Shown here in pieces: positions 44,963-52,907 of a stretch of 64,000 bases of DNA. The stretch spans positions 1 through 64,000 of the forward strand of contig NZ_SACO01000006.1 of the NCBI RefSeq assembly GCF_004005905.1, in the 5' to 3' direction. The notes beneath the pieces are model-generated. The model saw only the letters and a program-made list of their open reading frames with translations, was not told the origin of the DNA and made no database searches. This stretch comes from Novosphingobium umbonatum. Lineage in GTDB: Bacteria > Pseudomonadota > Alphaproteobacteria > Sphingomonadales > Sphingomonadaceae. A program made the position numbers and the translations under genes. Within the stretch, counting starts at the first letter, position 1. Each line of letters opens with the position of its first letter.

Positions 44963-45727
44963 ATGGCAGGCCATTCCAAATTTAAAAACATCATGCACCG
45001 CAAGGGCGCGCAGGACAAAAAGCGCTCGGCAATGTTCTCCAAACTGTCCCGCGAAATCACCGTGGCCGCCAAGATGGGCATGCCCGATCCGGACATGAAC
45101 CCCCGCCTTCGCGCCGCTATCAACGCGGCCAAGGCGCAGTCCATGCCCAAGGACAACATCACCCGCGCGGTCGACAAGGCCAGCAAGGGCGATGGCGAGA
45201 ACTATGAAGAAGTGCGTTATGAGGGCTATGGTCCCGGTGGCGTGGCGATCATCGTGGAAGCGCTGACCGACAACCGCAACCGCACCGCCACCAATGTCCG
45301 CACCGCCTTTGCCAAGAATGGCGGCAATCTGGGCACCGCCGGCGCGGTGAGCCATGGTTTCGACCGCCTTGGCCTGATCGAATATCCCGCCAAGGTGGGT
45401 GACGAGGAAAAGGTGCTGGAAGCCGCGATCGAAGCGGGCGCCGATGACGTTGAATCCGACATGGGCGATGGCGACGAAAATCCGGGCGGTCACTCGATCT
45501 GGGTTGCCGTGGATTCGCTGCACCCCGTCGCGCGCGAGCTGGAAAAGGTGCTGGGCGAAGCCGAAGGCGTGAAGCTGGCATGGCGTCCCCAGATCAAGAC
45601 CACGGTGGATGCCGATACGGCCGCCACCCTGCTCAAGCTGATCGACGTGCTGGAAGACGATGATGACGTCCAGACCGTGTGGGGCAATTATGACATCCCC
45701 GACGATGTGATGGAAAAGCTGGGATAA
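44963..45727 (+). CDS. yebC: YebC/PmpR-TACO1 family protein
   Basis: A 254-residue protein starting [20 protein letters not shown], the invariant N-terminus of the family, followed by [20 protein letters not shown] and [20 protein letters not shown]. YebC proteins act as DNA-binding regulators in some species and help ribosomes through proline-rich stretches in others. In many bacteria the gene lies before ruvC, as it does here with one small gene between. Confidence 0.93.
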   Translation: MAGHSKFKNIMHRKGAQDKKRSAMFSKLSREITVAAKMGMPDPDMNPRLRAAINAAKAQSMPKDNITRAVDKASKGDGENYEEVRYEGYGPGGVAIIVEALTDNRNRTATNVRTAFAKNGGNLGTAGAVSHGFDRLGLIEYPAKVGDEEKVLEAAIEAGADDVESDMGDGDENPGGHSIWVAVDSLHPVARELEKVLGEAEGVKLAWRPQIKTTVDADTAATLLKLIDVLEDDDDVQTVWGNYDIPDDVMEKLG

Positions 45728-45729
45728 GA

Positions 45730-46092
45730 GTGGCCAGTCCACTCCTGTCTCTTATGGCCAAGGCCGCGCTTTCGGGCGTGATCATTGTGGCCATAGCGGA
45801 AATCGGCAAGCGCGCGCCCACCATGGCCGCGCTTGTCGCGTCTTTGCCGCTGGTTTCGGTGTTGGGCATGATGCTGCTGTGGCATGGCCGACCCGATGCG
45901 GAAAATATGGCCGCCCATGCGCTGGCGACGTTCTGGTATGTCATCCCCTCGCTGCCGATGTTTTTGCTGATGCCCTATTTGCTGCGCCATGGCGCGGGGT
46001 TTTGGCTGGCGCTGGGTTTGGGCTGCGCACTGACCATGGCATTGTATGCCGTGATGGCGCATTTTGGCCCACGTTGGGGCCTGCCTCTCTAA
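45730..46092 (+). CDS. DUF3147 integral membrane protein
   Basis: A 120-residue hydrophobic protein with about four membrane helices. AIAEIGKRAPTMAALVASLP and TFWYVIPSLPMFLLMPYLL fit the DUF3147 pattern. Function unknown. A GTG start at 45730 lies 2 nt after the yebC stop; an ATG at 45754 is an alternative. It lies between yebC and ruvC and is probably co-transcribed with both. Confidence 0.8.
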   Translation: MASPLLSLMAKAALSGVIIVAIAEIGKRAPTMAALVASLPLVSVLGMMLLWHGRPDAENMAAHALATFWYVIPSLPMFLLMPYLLRHGAGFWLALGLGCALTMALYAVMAHFGPRWGLPL

Positions 46093-46105
46093 AGGCTAAG
46101 CTGAC

Positions 46106-46582
46106 ATGATCATTCTGGGCATTGACCCCGGCCTTACCTGCACCGGATGGGGCGTAATCGCCAAGGCAGGCAGCCGCATCAGCCATATTGCCAATGGCCA
46201 GATCCGCACCGACAAAGATGCCTCGATGGCCGACCGCCTGCTGGAGCTGGACCGCGAGATCACCGATGTGGTGGCGCGCTATCACCCCGATTTCAGCGTG
46301 GTGGAAGAAATCTTCGTCAATGTGAACCCGCAATCGACCCTGAAACTGGGCCAGGCGCGTGGCGTTGCGCTGGTGGCTTTGGCGCGCGCCGGTCTGCCGG
46401 TGTCGGAATATCCGTCCAAGGTGGTGAAAAAGGCGTTGGTGGGCACCGGAGGCGCCGCCAAGGGTCAGGTGCAAGCCATGCTGGGCGTGTTGCTGCCCGG
46501 CGTAAAGCTGAAGGGCGAGGATGCCGCCGACGCATTGGCCGTGGCCATCACCCATGCCCACCATTTGGGCAGCCACCGCTGA
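46106..46582 (+). CDS. ruvC: Holliday-junction resolvase RuvC
   Basis: A 158-residue endonuclease that cleaves four-way junctions in recombination. The acidic active site is visible: Asp in [14 protein letters not shown], Glu in [20 protein letters not shown] and two Asp in [17 protein letters not shown]. ruvA and ruvB do not follow; the next gene is convergent, so they must be elsewhere. Confidence 0.96.
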   Translation: MIILGIDPGLTCTGWGVIAKAGSRISHIANGQIRTDKDASMADRLLELDREITDVVARYHPDFSVVEEIFVNVNPQSTLKLGQARGVALVALARAGLPVSEYPSKVVKKALVGTGGAAKGQVQAMLGVLLPGVKLKGEDAADALAVAITHAHHLGSHR

Positions 46583-46622
46583 GCCCAGACGCTTAATTGG
46601 CTCGTAAGAGCCTTGGCTGGGC
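46583..46622. terminator. Nested hairpin between ruvC and the polysaccharide cluster
   Basis: GCCCAG/CTGGGC enclose GGCTC-gtaa-GAGCC. It starts at the ruvC stop and covers the end of the convergent gene. It lacks a good T-run, so termination is only plausible. Confidence 0.45.
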
Positions 46623-47798
46623 AAAACTGACCATGCCATCCTGCGGCTTGATCACGAATTTAAGCCAGACGCCGGGGCAGCGCCCGTCCCAGTTCACCTC
46701 GGCCTGCCATGTGCCTTTGCCATTGGGCGTTGCGGGCAAAGCCTCCGCAGCGGTGGCATCACAGCCCAGATAGGGCACAATCGCCCCGTTACCCTGCGCA
46801 TCGGCGCCGGTTGCCGTCCAGGTCAGGCGATAGCGCCCCTGCGGCAGCACGAGTTTCTGGCGCAAGAAGGCCGCGGGCAAGGAGCCGCTGTTGTTGACCT
46901 GCAATCCGCGCGCGTCCTGACGCAAGCCGATGTCGCCCGAACTGTCGCTGTTCCATGAAAATTCGGTCAAACCATCGCGGCCCACGTGGAATTCGCGGAA
47001 ATCGGGATCGCCGATCAGACCTTTGGCAGCGGCGGGGCAATGGGCCCGCCACAAGCCTATGGCCGCGGGGATCTGATTGCGGCCGGTCAGTTGGTTGATC
47101 ACCATCTGCACGCCGCCACAACCCAATGAACCGCCCTTTTGCGCCAGTCGGGCCAAGACATCCACCCGCGCAGCCAAGCGCTGGTCGGCCAGACCGATCA
47201 CATCACGGGTGTACACCTGCGCCCAATTGGGGTTGAGGCTCAATCGCTCGGCCATCACCTCGCGCATGGCCGGATCCTGCTCCAGCGGGTCGAACAGGGC
47301 ATGGTTGTTGATGCTGGCCGGATGCAGGCGCAACAGCGCATCCATGCGCAGCCCCGCCACGCGATAATCCCCCATCGCCCATGCCCGCTGCAGCCAATAG
47401 GTCTGGGTGGGCGCGGCGCGCCATCCACGCTGGGCGGAATAGGTAAAGGCGGCCTCGGCCCCTTGCGCATCGCCTAGCATCAGGCGCGCGGTGCCCAACA
47501 TGGCGCTGCTGCGCGCATCAAGCGGCGCGATCTGCATGGCGCGGCGGGCCAGAGCCTCGCCCGCCTTGGCATCGCCCTTGCTCAAAGCCATGAGGCTTTC
47601 TTCGTTCAGCGCCTCGCTATGCAGAAATTCGGGCACATAGCGAGCCAGCGACAGTTGGTTGGCAGATAGGCGGTTAGCGGACAGGCGGTTGAGCCCATCC
47701 CCCACCGCCAGCGCGGCATAACAAGCCACAGCGCCCGCCACGGCCCAGGTCTGCCATCCTTGGCCAGCCTTGGCCCGTCGCGAAGCGCTGCCTGCCAT
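46593..47798 (-). CDS. Membrane-anchored TPR-like protein of the polysaccharide cluster
   Basis: A 401-residue protein. One N-terminal membrane helix (TWAVAGAVACYAALAVGDG) is followed by an odd local repeat NRLSANRLSANQLSLA. Helical TPR-like units come next (KAGEALARRAMQIAPLDARS, MLGDAQGAEAAFTYSAQRGW). The C-terminal about 140 residues look like a beta-sandwich with WNSDSSGDIGLRQDARGL and RYRLTWTATGADAQG, perhaps carbohydrate-binding. Its gene follows the tyrosine kinase with a one-base TGATG overlap, so it belongs to the polysaccharide operon; a periplasmic role in polymer assembly or export is inferred. No close family is recognised. Confidence 0.75.
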   Translation of the reverse strand: MAGSASRRAKAGQGWQTWAVAGAVACYAALAVGDGLNRLSANRLSANQLSLARYVPEFLHSEALNEESLMALSKGDAKAGEALARRAMQIAPLDARSSAMLGTARLMLGDAQGAEAAFTYSAQRGWRAAPTQTYWLQRAWAMGDYRVAGLRMDALLRLHPASINNHALFDPLEQDPAMREVMAERLSLNPNWAQVYTRDVIGLADQRLAARVDVLARLAQKGGSLGCGGVQMVINQLTGRNQIPAAIGLWRAHCPAAAKGLIGDPDFREFHVGRDGLTEFSWNSDSSGDIGLRQDARGLQVNNSGSLPAAFLRQKLVLPQGRYRLTWTATGADAQGNGAIVPYLGCDATAAEALPATPNGKGTWQAEVNWDGRCPGVWLKFVIKPQDGMVSFAQPRLLRAN

Positions 47799-50041
47799 CA
47801 CTTCCTCACATCGGCCTGATAGCCATATTGGTAGTGGTAATTGTCGTAACCATAATAGGAGGTGTAGCGGTTGCCGGTCTTGAGCGCGTCAAACTTGGTC
47901 AGCACCCCGCCCAGAACCACCGGATTGACCGCATGGAGACGCGAGAGTGCCCCGCGCAGCGCGCCATAGCGGCTACGATCGGCCTCGGCCACAAAGATGA
48001 CGCCTTCCACCAGCGTGGCCAGCATCGGCGCATCGGCCAGACCCAGCACCGGCGGCGAGTCAAACAGCACCACGTCGAACTGTTCACGCGCTATTTTCAG
48101 CACTTCGCGGATGCGGACGCCCGAAAGCAACTCGGTCGGGCTGGGCGGGATCGGGCCAGAGGTCACCACGCTGAGCCCGGCCACATTATGCTGCTGCGCC
48201 ACATCGGCAATCGACTTGTCCGAGGTGAGCAAGGTCACCAGACCAACTTCATTGTCAAAGTCCACGCGGCGATGCAGCGAGGGGCGGCGCAAGTCGGCGT
48301 CGATGAGCAAGACCTTTTTGCCCATACGCGCCAGCGCAATCGCCAGTGCCAGACTGGTCGTGCTCTTGCCCTCGCCCGGCTGCGCGCTGGTGATCGCCAT
48401 ACTACGCGGCATGCCGTTCTGGGTGGAGAACATCAGCGAAGAGCGCATCGAGTTGAAGGCCTCGGACAGAGCCGACTTGGGGTCGGACAGCAACTCCAGA
48501 GGCTCCAGATTCGACGTCTTTGGCACCATGCCCAGCAGCGGCATGCCCAGCTTGGCTTCCACGTCCTCGGGAATATGGACCGAGTCGTCGAGTTGGTCCT
48601 TCGCCGCGATCACCAGCGCCGTCACCGTGATGGCCAACACAAAGCCAATCAGCAGATTCTTGCCCACGTCCGGCGAGGAAGGCTTGAGCGGCACGCTGGC
48701 GCGGTCGATGACGATGATGTTGGACACGGTGATACCGGCCGACGCGTTGAGCTCCTTGTAACGCTGGAGCAGACCGTCATAGACCTCGCGGTTGGTATCC
48801 ACTTCGCGGGCCAGCAGGCCATAACGCACCGTGCTGTCCTGTTCGTCCAGAGTCTGGGTCTTGAGCCCGGCCACCTGCGCTTTCAGCTCTTCCTCTGCCT
48901 GGCGGGCGGCGTCATATTCGGCCTTCACCGCATTGCGGATCGCCTTGACGTTGGTATCCAGCTGCCGGTCGATAGAGGCCAATTGCGCCTCGCCAGCCCG
49001 GACCGAGGGGTAATCGGGCAGATGGCGTGCGCGGTCCTGCTCCAGAGTGGCGGCCACAGTGGCGCGCTGGTTCAGCAATTGCTGGATGCCCTGATTGCCC
49101 ATCACCTCGGTGGCGCTGAATTTCGACGTGGAATTGATGGCATTCCAACGCGCTTCGGCGGCAATGCGACGTGCCTTGGCATCATTGGCCGCATTGTTGA
49201 GCTGCACAAGACTGGAGGTGGTCACCGAACCACTCTGCTGGGCCGCCAGCTGGGTGTTCAACGCCTGCCCTGCCGGTGCCACATTCATGCGGATCAGACC
49301 GGCGCTGCGGGCATAGGCGTTGAGGTTGCGTTCGGATTCCTCCAGCTTGCCCTTCACCTCGACCAATTGGTTGGCCAGAAATTCGCGGGCATAACGCGAG
49401 GAATCAAAGCGCTTTTCCAGATTGAACTGGATGAATTCGCTGATGTAGGTGTTGACCAGATCCGCCGAGAATTGCGCATCATTGGATTCATAGGTGATCT
49501 TGATCAGGCGCGAATCTTTGGGCAGCATCACGTCGAGATGCTTGTCGAGCAGCCGGATCACCTCATTCTGGCGCTGGGCTTCGTTCAGCTTGGTCAAGGC
49601 GTCCTTTTTGCCCTGCGAGGCAAAGAAGGTCTCGCTATTGACCAGATTGAGCTTCTTGGCGACCCTTTCGGCAATCCCGCGGCTTTTGAGCACGTCAACC
49701 TGCGTGCGCAGGAAGCGGTCCGTGTCGAACGTATTGCCGCTGCCTGCTTCGCTTTCCTCGGCGTCGGCCTGATTCTTCAAAAACCGCCCGCCGGTGTTGT
49801 TCACCTGAATATCGCCGCTGGCCTGATAGCGCGGCGTGGTAGCAAAGGTAATCGCCACCGACAATAGCGCGATGGTGACAAAGATCAGCAGGATCAGCTT
49901 CAGGTTCGAACGCACCACCGCAAGGATATAGCGGAAGTTGAAGCCACGACCCGCGCCCTGGTCTCCTTCGGGCGCATGATGGGTGTCCTCTGTTTGAACA
50001 GGCGGAACAAGATGCAGGGTTTGGGGGGCAAGACTGGCCAC
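47798..50041 (-). CDS. Polysaccharide co-polymerase / BY-kinase (Wzc/GumC-ExoP type)
   Basis: A 747-residue inner-membrane protein. An N-terminal Wzz domain has a helix at about residues 46-66 (LKLILLIFVTIALLSVAITF). A large periplasmic coiled coil follows, and a second helix NLLIGFVLAITVTALVIAA. The cytoplasmic kinase has Walker A SAQPGEGKSTTSLALAIALA, Walker A' LLIDADLRRPSLH and Walker B VVLFDSPPVLGLADA. The C-terminus is Tyr-rich (RYTSYYGYDNYHYQYGYQ), the cluster that is autophosphorylated to control chain length. GTG at 50039-50041 is chosen, with GGAAAG upstream; an ATG at 50116 would overlap the export gene by 58 nt. Confidence 0.93.
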   Translation of the reverse strand: MASLAPQTLHLVPPVQTEDTHHAPEGDQGAGRGFNFRYILAVVRSNLKLILLIFVTIALLSVAITFATTPRYQASGDIQVNNTGGRFLKNQADAEESEAGSGNTFDTDRFLRTQVDVLKSRGIAERVAKKLNLVNSETFFASQGKKDALTKLNEAQRQNEVIRLLDKHLDVMLPKDSRLIKITYESNDAQFSADLVNTYISEFIQFNLEKRFDSSRYAREFLANQLVEVKGKLEESERNLNAYARSAGLIRMNVAPAGQALNTQLAAQQSGSVTTSSLVQLNNAANDAKARRIAAEARWNAINSTSKFSATEVMGNQGIQQLLNQRATVAATLEQDRARHLPDYPSVRAGEAQLASIDRQLDTNVKAIRNAVKAEYDAARQAEEELKAQVAGLKTQTLDEQDSTVRYGLLAREVDTNREVYDGLLQRYKELNASAGITVSNIIVIDRASVPLKPSSPDVGKNLLIGFVLAITVTALVIAAKDQLDDSVHIPEDVEAKLGMPLLGMVPKTSNLEPLELLSDPKSALSEAFNSMRSSLMFSTQNGMPRSMAITSAQPGEGKSTTSLALAIALARMGKKVLLIDADLRRPSLHRRVDFDNEVGLVTLLTSDKSIADVAQQHNVAGLSVVTSGPIPPSPTELLSGVRIREVLKIAREQFDVVLFDSPPVLGLADAPMLATLVEGVIFVAEADRSRYGALRGALSRLHAVNPVVLGGVLTKFDALKTGNRYTSYYGYDNYHYQYGYQADVRK

Positions 50042-50058
50042 TGGACTATCTTTCCGCT

Positions 50059-50751
50059 TTAACGAAGGATGTAGAAAATGTTGAACAACGGCGCCGTCTG
50101 CAACAGATCGGTCCACAAGGCGCGACCCGGCGAACGGCCCACCACCACCACATCACCGGCGATGATTTGAGGGTCGGCAGCCAGACCACGGCGGATCTGC
50201 TTCAAATTGAATCGCGCCGCCAGACGCTGGCCGTTCAAATTGCGGAACACCATCACCTGATCGAGCTTGGCCGTGCGCGTGGTGCTTTGCGCCAGCGCCA
50301 AGGCGCCCAGCAGGGTGAGATTGGGGGTGGCTTCAAACCGCCCCGCTTTTTGCACATCGCCTTCCACCGTCACGCTGGACTGGGCATGCTGCACGATGCT
50401 GACCGCGACAACCGGATTGCGGATATAGCGGCTTGCCAGACGGTCGGCGATATCCTGTGCCAATTCGCCGGTGGTGCGCCCACCCGCCATCAGATCGCCC
50501 GCCATCGGCACCTGCACCGTGCCGCCGCCATCAACCCAATATTGTTCGGAGGTCAGATCGGGTTCGCCCACCACGCGGATATACAGGCGGTCGCCCGACT
50601 GGATCGCGCCCTGCTTCACACCTTCCACCTGCACCGGGATCGTCTGATAAGCGCTGGCCCCGCTGGGCACCGTCACGCTTTGAGCCGATGCGACACTTGA
50701 TATCAACAGACCTGCCAAAAGGGTCAGACTGCGGCTGCCACGATTGCTCAT
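50059..50751 (-). CDS. Polysaccharide export protein, Wza-like
   Basis: A 230-residue exported protein with signal peptide SLTLLAGLLISSVASAQ. It has a Poly_export domain (GDRLYIRVVGEPDLTSEQYW) and an SLBB-like region (VTVEGDVQKAGRFEATPNLT). It has no lipobox Cys and is shorter than E. coli Wza (about 380), typical of the small Wza-like proteins that work with a separate outer-membrane channel. It overlaps the polymerase gene by 4 nt and lies 17 nt before the kinase gene. Confidence 0.9.
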   Translation of the reverse strand: MSNRGSRSLTLLAGLLISSVASAQSVTVPSGASAYQTIPVQVEGVKQGAIQSGDRLYIRVVGEPDLTSEQYWVDGGGTVQVPMAGDLMAGGRTTGELAQDIADRLASRYIRNPVVAVSIVQHAQSSVTVEGDVQKAGRFEATPNLTLLGALALAQSTTRTAKLDQVMVFRNLNGQRLAARFNLKQIRRGLAADPQIIAGDVVVVGRSPGRALWTDLLQTAPLFNIFYILR

Positions 50752-52112
50752 GCGTTACCGTCCAATGCGTTTGATTTTTGCAACTGAAATGAGCCTGCCA
50801 GAAGCAAGCCTGCCGAAATGGCCGCAAACCCGTCGAGCGCCATGGTGCGCAGCGGATAGTCGACAAGGGAATGGAGCCCGAGCTGCGCCAGCCCCATCCA
50901 AGCGAAAGCGCGAATATAAAGCGGCGTCGCCTCCGCATTGCGCTTGCGATTTACGAATAGAATTCCCGAAACGGCCACCAGAGCAACAACACCGGCAAGA
51001 CCATTTTCGAGGAAAAATTCCAGATAGTCATTATGGGCGCGGATCACGAAAATATCACTTACACTCTCCAGAAGCTCCTCACCCTCATATAGTCTGAGGA
51101 AACTTCCATATCCTGCACCAATAGCGCGATATTGTCCAATCATATTGATGGAATTTGCCCATATTTCAGGACGTTGGTCATGATCCTGGCTGAATCGGGC
51201 CATGGCGGTGCCGATCGTGCCATCCCGCGTCATCAGGAAAGCAGCACCAATAGCCAAAACCAGCGCCACGATCAGCGCCGCCTTCATCGGCTTTTTTCGC
51301 CAGGGCATGATCGGCCCCAGCAAATAGGCCTGCCCCACCAAAGCCAGAGGCAATAAAGCCATGCCGGTCCGCGATTGGGTCAGCACCACGCCCAAGGCAA
51401 AGGCAACATCAAAGCATAGGGCCACCACGGCCACCGACCATGGATGAAGGCCTTGCCTGGTAAATCCATGCAGACCGCGCAGCAGCGCCCCGAACACCAA
51501 CATCACCAACAGGAGAACGTCAGCCTGATGGTTGCGATTGCCCTGAAAGCCGACGAGGTAATTATCGGCCTCGTAATAAAAGCGGAAGAGGTTGCCCTCT
51601 CCTCCACCGATCTGGATCGCCCCTACCATCAACGACAGAACACCGACCAGCACAAGCACAGCAAACAGGAGGATCTGTCCGCGCCGGTCGAGCCAGGCCA
51701 CCATAGGGATCAACAGAGCGGTAGCGGCAAGACTGATCCACGAGGTCAGCGCATGCGCCGGAAACAGCGCCAGACTATGCCATTCGTTCTGACGCCCCAC
51801 CAAAGCCAAGCCATCGATCAGCGCGGCGCGACCGGCAAGGCCATGCCACAGGGCAGGCGGCAAAGGCAGCAGAAACAGGGTAGGAAGCAGCATAACACAG
51901 GCAGCACAAAGCCAGCTTGCCTGCGGAGCGCCGTGACGCCCCTTGCCGGTAAACCACAGGAAAAAACAGGCAGCGGTAAAAACCTGCAACACCATTTCGG
52001 CGAGAGGGAAAGTGACACCCCCACCGCCAAGCATCATGGTGGCCGCAAGAGCGAGAATAACCCAATAGGTGCCCCGCCTTTGCGATGTAACGATGTGGTG
52101 AAGCCCTGTCAT
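50748..52112 (-). CDS. O-antigen ligase / Wzy-like polymerase
   Basis: A 454-residue membrane protein with about 10-12 helices and the Wzy_C/WaaL-type periplasmic loop. The HNDYLEFFLENGLAGVVALV segment, with its conserved His, marks the O-antigen ligase family. It polymerises or transfers lipid-linked repeat units on the periplasmic face. It is the first gene of the ligase-export-kinase-TPR operon, whose members overlap or lie within 17 nt. Confidence 0.88.
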   Translation of the reverse strand: MTGLHHIVTSQRRGTYWVILALAATMMLGGGGVTFPLAEMVLQVFTAACFFLWFTGKGRHGAPQASWLCAACVMLLPTLFLLPLPPALWHGLAGRAALIDGLALVGRQNEWHSLALFPAHALTSWISLAATALLIPMVAWLDRRGQILLFAVLVLVGVLSLMVGAIQIGGGEGNLFRFYYEADNYLVGFQGNRNHQADVLLLVMLVFGALLRGLHGFTRQGLHPWSVAVVALCFDVAFALGVVLTQSRTGMALLPLALVGQAYLLGPIMPWRKKPMKAALIVALVLAIGAAFLMTRDGTIGTAMARFSQDHDQRPEIWANSINMIGQYRAIGAGYGSFLRLYEGEELLESVSDIFVIRAHNDYLEFFLENGLAGVVALVAVSGILFVNRKRNAEATPLYIRAFAWMGLAQLGLHSLVDYPLRTMALDGFAAISAGLLLAGSFQLQKSNALDGNA

Positions 52113-52179
52113 CGGCCCGTTTAATTCATCCAGTTGTCAAGAAACGAGCCACCCTCGTAGATCGCGACCGAGGGAAGTC

Positions 52180-52226
52180 TGCGCGGATACCCAAAAATGG
52201 CTTGAACCAATGCGAGTATCCGCGCA
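52180..52226. repeat. 11-bp inverted repeat behind the small secreted gene
   Basis: TGCGCGGATAC and GTATCCGCGCA are perfectly complementary across a 25-base loop. The structure lies 26 bases past the stop of the 117-residue gene and upstream of the polymerase gene. It may end the former's transcript or be an operator for the operon that starts at 52112. Confidence 0.5.
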
Positions 52227-52237
52227 AATCTGCAGCT

Positions 52238-52269
52238 AGCGGGAATTGCCGCTAGCGCGAATTGCCGCT
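52238..52269. repeat. Tandem 16-bp near-palindromic repeats
   Basis: AGCGGGAATTGCCGCT is followed immediately by AGCGCGAATTGCCGCT, one base different. Each copy is itself almost a palindrome (AGCGG-N-AATT-N-CCGCT). The second copy overlaps the last codons of the 117-residue gene. Confidence 0.7.
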
Positions 52270-52605
52270 ATTCACCGCCTGCGTAACTCCGACAGTTACC
52301 GCGCTGGTGACGACTGCGGCCGGTAGCGATTGCATCACGACTTGCGTCACCGTCTTTACACCGACACTAGACGCCGCAGCACCAGCGCCGCCAGCTGCCA
52401 AACGGGTAGAGCAGGCCTTCTTGACTGCACGGCCGGCAACCTGTTCAGCAAAACAGCTAGAACCAACGGGCTTTACAGCCGAAGCAGACACAAACTGCGT
52501 CGAAGCAACCGGCAGGGCCGAAGAGGAACGGGTATTCTGGGCGGCCGGGGCGCTGGCCATCGCCAGACCCGAAGCTGCCAAAATGGCAAAAATTTCGGTA
52601 GCCAT
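52252..52605 (-). CDS. Small secreted-looking protein in the polysaccharide cluster
   Basis: A 117-residue protein rich in Ala, Val and Ser. The N-terminus (IFAILAASGLAMASAPAAQ) resembles a signal peptide with an ASA or APA cleavage site but lacks N-terminal positive charge. Two Cys occur in the middle (SSCFAEQVAG and KKACSTRL), perhaps a disulfide, and the C-terminal half is hydrophobic (VMQSLPAAVVTSAVTVGVTQ). CAGGAG lies 9-10 nt before the ATG, but it is within a hairpin. The opposite strand is open too, but without such a site. The protein lies between glycosyltransferase and polymerase genes and may be a surface or matrix component; no family recognised. Confidence 0.6.
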   Translation of the reverse strand: MATEIFAILAASGLAMASAPAAQNTRSSSALPVASTQFVSASAVKPVGSSCFAEQVAGRAVKKACSTRLAAGGAGAAASSVGVKTVTQVVMQSLPAAVVTSAVTVGVTQAVNSGNSR

Positions 52606-52608
52606 AAG

Positions 52609-52638
52609 ATTAAGACTCCTGTTTCAACGAGTCTTAAT
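52609..52638 (-). promoter_or_regulatory. Hairpin sequestering a ribosome binding site
   Basis: ATTAAGACTC and GAGTCTTAAT are perfectly complementary (10 bp) with a 10-base loop. On the minus-strand mRNA the 3' arm plus loop edge contain CAGGAG, the ribosome binding site of the 117-residue gene starting at 52605. The AT-rich stem would partly hide this site, a typical form for thermosensor or protein-dependent translational control. Confidence 0.55.
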
Positions 52639-52800
52639 TAACTGATTTTACAGGGTATGTCTAGGTATATATACCTAATTTTAAGCACATAGCCCGCCAG
52701 CTTGCCCAGTAGCCGGGCCATTTTTGGCGTTCATCTTCATTCGATAAAGAAAAACACACTTACTAACGATCAATGCAGAGACCCAAGCAATAGATCGCTA

Positions 52801-52851
52801 ATATTCGGATCGGATCTGCAGTCACCTGCTCACGCGGCCGGATCCGAATAT
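52801..52851. repeat. 11-bp inverted repeat ATATTCGGATC
   Basis: ATATTCGGATC and GATCCGAATAT match perfectly across 29 bases. The pair lies beyond the glycosylphosphotransferase stop. It could be part of the terminator region or an operator for the small gene. Confidence 0.5.
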
Positions 52852-52860
52852 GCGAATAGC

Positions 52861-52886
52861 GCTGCCTCACACCCTCGTGAGGCAGC
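52861..52886 (-). terminator. Hairpin after the glycosylphosphotransferase gene
   Basis: GCTGCCTCAC and GTGAGGCAGC form a perfect 10-bp stem with a 6-base loop, 22 bases past the stop at 52908 on the minus strand. No T-run follows, so it may stabilise the mRNA end or act with Rho. Confidence 0.55.
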
Positions 52887-52907
52887 GCCAAAGCGCAGTT
52901 TACGCGA

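Larger units (their letters stand above)
52639..52907. other. AT-richer gap before the glycosylphosphotransferase
   Basis: About 270 bases with lower GC than the surroundings and no credible gene. It holds the likely promoter of the 117-residue gene, the inverted repeat at 52801-52851 and the hairpin at 52861-52886. No tRNA or small RNA of known type was seen. Confidence 0.5.

Noticed and set aside
47828-49867. A 679-codon open frame opposite the BY-kinase gene
   Set aside because: Antisense shadow of a gene with clear Walker motifs; product is His/Arg/Gln-rich with no recognisable family.
52262-52645. Plus-strand 127-codon frame opposite the 117-residue gene
   Set aside because: No ribosome binding site on that strand, whereas the minus strand has CAGGAG and a signal-like N-terminus. 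Some doubt remains.
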